From contig NZ_PVTH01000006.1 of assembly GCF_003002875.1 (NCBI RefSeq), forward strand, positions 124,001 through 188,000: a stretch of DNA of 64,000 bases, written 5' to 3'. Origin of the DNA: Arcticibacter pallidicorallinus (lineage in GTDB: Bacteria; Bacteroidota; Bacteroidia; Sphingobacteriales; Sphingobacteriaceae). This document shows, one piece after another, positions 60,991 to 64,000 of the stretch (position 1 is the stretch's first letter; the number at the start of each line of letters is the position of its first letter). Below the pieces are notes generated by a model. It ran no database searches and was not told where the DNA came from. It worked only from the letters and a program-made list of their open reading frames with translations. The position numbers and the translations under genes are program-made.

Positions 60991-62334
60991 CTAAATCATC
61001 TTTCTTACAAATACATTATAATTTTCGTGCTTTTCAACATATACAGGTGTGCCTTTTTCCAGGTATCCATCGAGAGCAACAGCATCATACCAAACGCCGT
61101 CGATCTCAATCTTTCCGGAAGGACGCATGTCCGTCTTGGCAAAGCCTTCTTTTCCGAGAATCCCGGCTGACTGAATTCCACTGACATATCCCTGGTCAGA
61201 ACGCTGTTCGTCCTCGAGAACCAGTCTTCTGAAAACGGGAGTCTTCATGATCGACTTCCCAAGTAAAACAGATATCACAATCGAAGCAACCATTGCGAAC
61301 AGCACGATAATTACCGCAGTGGTAAGCTGTTCAGAACCTGTTACATTGAAGTCGAAAAAATCATTTAAAACCATACTTAAAGCCAAGCCTCCTACTATAA
61401 AGATGATACCTAATATCCCTGCTACCCCAAAGCCCGGAATAACGAAGACTTCCAGCAGCAGCAAAACAATTCCGATTAAAAATAAGCCAATTTCCCAATG
61501 AGCAGCCAGTCCTTCCAAATATAAAGGTGCAAAAAACAATGCAGCTGCTACCACTGAAACCAGCAGGGCAAATCCGATTCCGGGTGTTTGCATCTCGAAA
61601 TAAATACCCCCTATTATGAGAAGAATTAAAAATCCACTGACCGCCGGGGATATTAGAAACGCGATGATACGGTCGATTGTGGTGACCTGATGGTCCACAC
61701 GACTTTTGAGGTCCAGGCCTTCGGCTGCAAATATTTGCTCAACATTGCCGACCTCCGCTTCGCAATAGCCAATTTTGATCGCCTCCTTACTGGTTAACGT
61801 AAGGACTTTCCCCTTAGGATTGACATCTTTTATTTCGACATCAGGATCAACAAACGCCTCTGCGATGATCGGGTCCCGACCCTTTGCCTCCGCAGTTGCA
61901 CGCATAAGTCCGCGCATGTACGACTGGTATTTCTCCGGCAATACAGTACCCTTAGTATCGACCACGCTGGCTGCGCCAATACTGGCACCGGGCTTCATAT
62001 AGATCTTATCACAAGCGATTGATATCAAAGCTCCTGCAGACGCTGCATTGTTATCGATAAAGACAATCGTTTTCATACGCGAGTTGAGGATTGTAGACCT
62101 AATGGAGTCAGCGTACTCCACCATACCGCCAAAAGTGTTCATCCGGATGATTACGGTCGAAGCACCTATCAGACGGGCCTGGTCAAATGCCTTTTTTGTT
62201 TGTCTCCAGGACGGGGGGCCGATTTCATCATGCAGATCGAATACATAGACTTTTGATGACTGGCTCCAGAGACAAACCGGGAAAAATAATGTGAAAGTCA
62301 ATAATATAATTCCAAGGACAGCAGATCGATTCAT
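60991..62334 (-). CDS. NfeD-family membrane serine protease (ClpP-class)
   Basis: A 447-residue protein with a signal peptide (about 1-25), a ClpP/SppA-like protease domain (about 28-220), four or five membrane helices (about 225-345), and a C-terminal NfeD OB-fold domain (about 375-447). The catalytic Ser lies in NNAASAGALI (about 96-105), and the Lys is likely in the following region. NfeD proteases cut stomatin-type proteins; a stomatin gene is not in the window. ATG at 62332-62334. It lies upstream of dps on the same strand (49 bases apart). Confidence 0.87.
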   Translation of the reverse strand: MNRSAVLGIILLTFTLFFPVCLWSQSSKVYVFDLHDEIGPPSWRQTKKAFDQARLIGASTVIIRMNTFGGMVEYADSIRSTILNSRMKTIVFIDNNAASAGALISIACDKIYMKPGASIGAASVVDTKGTVLPEKYQSYMRGLMRATAEAKGRDPIIAEAFVDPDVEIKDVNPKGKVLTLTSKEAIKIGYCEAEVGNVEQIFAAEGLDLKSRVDHQVTTIDRIIAFLISPAVSGFLILLIIGGIYFEMQTPGIGFALLVSVVAAALFFAPLYLEGLAAHWEIGLFLIGIVLLLLEVFVIPGFGVAGILGIIFIVGGLALSMVLNDFFDFNVTGSEQLTTAVIIVLFAMVASIVISVLLGKSIMKTPVFRRLVLEDEQRSDQGYVSGIQSAGILGKEGFAKTDMRPSGKIEIDGVWYDAVALDGYLEKGTPVYVEKHENYNVFVRKMI

Positions 62335-62340
62335 ATTCGG

Positions 62341-62348
62341 TAATTTTG
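62341..62348 (+). promoter_or_regulatory. Possible -7 box (TAATTTTG) directly before the DUF4905-like gene
   Basis: TAATTTTG ends 3 bases before the ATG at 62352. If used, transcription would start at the ATG (leaderless mRNA). No -33 TTG at the right spacing. Confidence 0.3.
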
Positions 62349-62351
62349 TAA

Positions 62352-63125
62352 ATGTCTTCGACCACTAAATATACGCTAAAACCCTCCCTTGAGGCAAACT
62401 TTGAAGGAATAATTTGGAAGGTTGAAACAGATCCCATCAATGGGATCATTGCCGTTGAAACGCGAAATCCTGAAGACCGTACAGCCGGCTTTTCCGCTTT
62501 TAACTTCAAAACCGGAGTTACACTGTTTAGGGATGTAAGCGTTCAGGACAGCTGGCATTGGGGACTTGACAAGGTTTGCCACAATTTTGTCTATCTGCAC
62601 AGCTATGTCAATGAAAAGACTCCTGAACACAAATCCATAATTGCGCTGAACACCGCCGGATCTATCGCCTGGCAGATTTTCAACCGCACGCTGGATACAG
62701 CAACCGCTGAGGGCCTCGTGGTGTATAATCCGTCAGTGCAACAGAAACAATATGAGTTGCTCAATCCGGCCTCCGGGGTAACGGAGAGTTTCAGAATCAG
62801 CAACTTTGTGCCACTTGAAAGAAATATTTACTTTCCGGAAATCATATCGCCAATGGACCTCCTACCCGCTATCGAGGAATTAAAAACATTAGTGGGACCT
62901 GTGTCATATCTCGCTCACAACGGTAAAAAATGCATTTCATTTCATGCCGCGCCCGATTCTGTTCTTTCGCAATACTTACTTATAATAAGTGATGGCAATA
63001 TCATGCACAAAGAAATCCTCGAACATAACATACAAAAAATCAACCCCGAACCGTTCTATATCGAGCAAGGTCACTTATTCTGCGTCAGGAATAACAAAGC
63101 GGAAATTGTATCATATTTAGTATAA
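62352..63125 (+). CDS. DUF4905-like hypothetical protein
   Basis: A 257-residue soluble protein with no signal peptide or membrane helix. It has repeated short strands (IIWKVETDPINGIIAVETR, seen in parts; GFSAFNFKTGVTLF; LISDGNIMHKEI) resembling a beta-propeller- or WD-like half. It matches my memory of DUF4905 in Sphingobacteria, but I cannot confirm it. Its start is close behind the NfeD start on the other strand, with a TAATTTTG box between. A LysM-RlpA gene follows after 36 bases. Confidence 0.6.
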   Translation: MSSTTKYTLKPSLEANFEGIIWKVETDPINGIIAVETRNPEDRTAGFSAFNFKTGVTLFRDVSVQDSWHWGLDKVCHNFVYLHSYVNEKTPEHKSIIALNTAGSIAWQIFNRTLDTATAEGLVVYNPSVQQKQYELLNPASGVTESFRISNFVPLERNIYFPEIISPMDLLPAIEELKTLVGPVSYLAHNGKKCISFHAAPDSVLSQYLLIISDGNIMHKEILEHNIQKINPEPFYIEQGHLFCVRNNKAEIVSYLV

Positions 63126-63161
63126 TTGTAACCTTTAATTTAAACATACAGTAGAAAATAA

Positions 63162-63992
63162 ATGCGTTTTATTTTAGCAAGTGTTTGCATATTTGTTTCA
63201 AGCGGGGTATTTGCAAGCAGCCGACTCGACTCAGTAGGCAGTGAAAACAACAATGGAAAGTTAGTTATTATCCATTCCGTAAAATCAAAAGAATCATATT
63301 ACTCTATAGGTCGCTTATACCAGGTAGCGGCGAAGGACATTCAATCTTTTAACAAGGCTCAGATTCTACAACCTGGCACCCTGTTAAAGGTTCCGACTCA
63401 GCGTCCGTTCGCAAGCACACGTCCGGTAGCGAACAAGGTAAATACCGCTCAACAGCAGGAAGATGGTCTCGTCGATTATAAGGTTGGCCCTAAAGAGACA
63501 CTGTTTGCGATAGCCAGGCGGTTTAACACACACGTGGAGTCTATCAAGCAACTGAATAATTTGAAAAACAATAGTCTGGCCGTTGGACAGGTAATAAAGG
63601 TAAGACCGGGAGCAGGAGCTCCTTTGCCGCCGGTTGAATCGGTGATTGAAACTGCAAAACCTGATTCTGACAGGGTTATTCCAAAAATGCCGACGAACCG
63701 ATACGGATTAACAGAAAAAACAGAGAAGGGTATTGCTACCTGGATTTCCGATGAAAATCTCGATTCTTCGAAGATGCTCGCGCTTCATAAAACTGCACCC
63801 GTAGGTACCGTCATCCGCATTACCAACCCCATGACGAGCAAGACGACATTTGCTAAGGTGGTAGGTAAGTATACGGAAAATGCGACAACCAAAGACGTGA
63901 TCATTGTCATCACACAGGCTACTGCCGATCTTCTGGGTGTACTTGACAAACGTTTCTTAGTGACTATAGATTACGGTGTTCCCAATGAATAA
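63162..63992 (+). CDS. LysM and RlpA-like domain protein
   Basis: A 276-residue exported protein. A signal peptide (about 1-18; ILASVCIFVSSGVFA) is followed by two LysM repeats (about 35-78: SKESYYSIGRLYQVAAKDI, LQPGTLLKVP; and about 104-147: VGPKETLFAIARRFNTHVE, LAVGQVIKV), which bind peptidoglycan, and a C-terminal RlpA-like double-psi beta-barrel (about 185-270; TAPVGTVIRITNPMT, VVGKYTENA). RlpA-type domains can act as lytic transglycosylases; the catalytic residues are not certain here. It is followed by TAA at 63990-63992 and 8 more bases to the window end. Confidence 0.86.
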   Translation: MRFILASVCIFVSSGVFASSRLDSVGSENNNGKLVIIHSVKSKESYYSIGRLYQVAAKDIQSFNKAQILQPGTLLKVPTQRPFASTRPVANKVNTAQQQEDGLVDYKVGPKETLFAIARRFNTHVESIKQLNNLKNNSLAVGQVIKVRPGAGAPLPPVESVIETAKPDSDRVIPKMPTNRYGLTEKTEKGIATWISDENLDSSKMLALHKTAPVGTVIRITNPMTSKTTFAKVVGKYTENATTKDVIIVITQATADLLGVLDKRFLVTIDYGVPNE

Positions 63993-64000
63993 ACCTTTCG

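Overview
The window looks like a chromosomal segment of a Bacteroidota bacterium, most likely a Sphingobacteriaceae member (Pedobacter-like). The evidence is TAnnTTTG-type -7 promoter boxes instead of sigma70 -10 boxes, many lipoproteins and SusD-free envelope proteins typical of the phylum, a TamL-type lipoprotein barrel, a very short LruC-domain list of families (LruC, DUF4369-thioredoxin, CWC cysteine-rich, DUF4905-like), and CzcA proteins fused to a TolC-like domain. Genus-level placement is inference. No insertion sequence, CRISPR array, prophage or rRNA was seen.

Region 1 (1-13402) is a surface polysaccharide cluster: a Wzc-like chain-length/ATPase protein, a membrane-bound processive GT2, a tiny unlisted-type membrane protein (3404-3544), an O-antigen polymerase/ligase-like protein, a Wzx-like flippase and further glycosyltransferases (eight in total, including an inverted pair of GT8 paralogues). 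Genes alternate in strand and three convergent pairs overlap by 4-12 bases.

Region 2 (13403-19098) is accessory: a GC-rich DUF6266-like hypothetical gene, a CE2-type esterase, an SMR (SugE/Gdx) exporter, a small acidic protein, a DEAD-box-like protein with degenerate motifs and TruC. A perfect inverted repeat at 13613-13649 shares its core with a longer one at 60250-60297.

Region 3 (19099-25145) is a heavy-metal RND efflux operon: small membrane protein, CzcA-TolC fusion, CzcB-like lipoprotein. Region 4 (25161-33770) holds an LruC-domain lipoprotein, a YpfJ-type zinc peptidase, a small outer-membrane barrel, TamL, an SpoU methyltransferase, and tRNA-Cys(GCA) followed by a 59-residue basic protein.

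Region 5 (33777-54627) is mostly housekeeping and envelope: PhoB-like regulator, thioredoxin lipoprotein, GatB, KdsA, RecQ, KdsD, mannose-1-phosphate guanylyltransferase, E2 acyltransferase, CinA, LptD, a cell-wall amidase, MlaD, RNase Z, STAS protein, PurC, PhoH and a SAM-hydrolase family protein. Region 6 (54738-64000) has an MsbA-like ABC exporter, a beta-CASP MBL nuclease, a HAD phosphatase, a Tat-exported SGNH hydrolase, small hypotheticals, Dps, NfeD, a DUF4905-like protein and a LysM-RlpA-like protein.

The unifying theme is the cell envelope: Kdo (kdsA, kdsD), GDP-mannose (manC-type), LPS transport (LptD, MsbA-like), lipid trafficking (MlaD), outer-membrane assembly (TamL), peptidoglycan (amidase, LysM-RlpA) and surface glycan assembly. 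I did not find a clear new multi-gene defence or mobile system; the best candidates for something undescribed are the coupled small membrane protein in the polysaccharide operon, the palindrome family, the degenerate DEAD-box protein and the tRNA-Cys-linked small protein.
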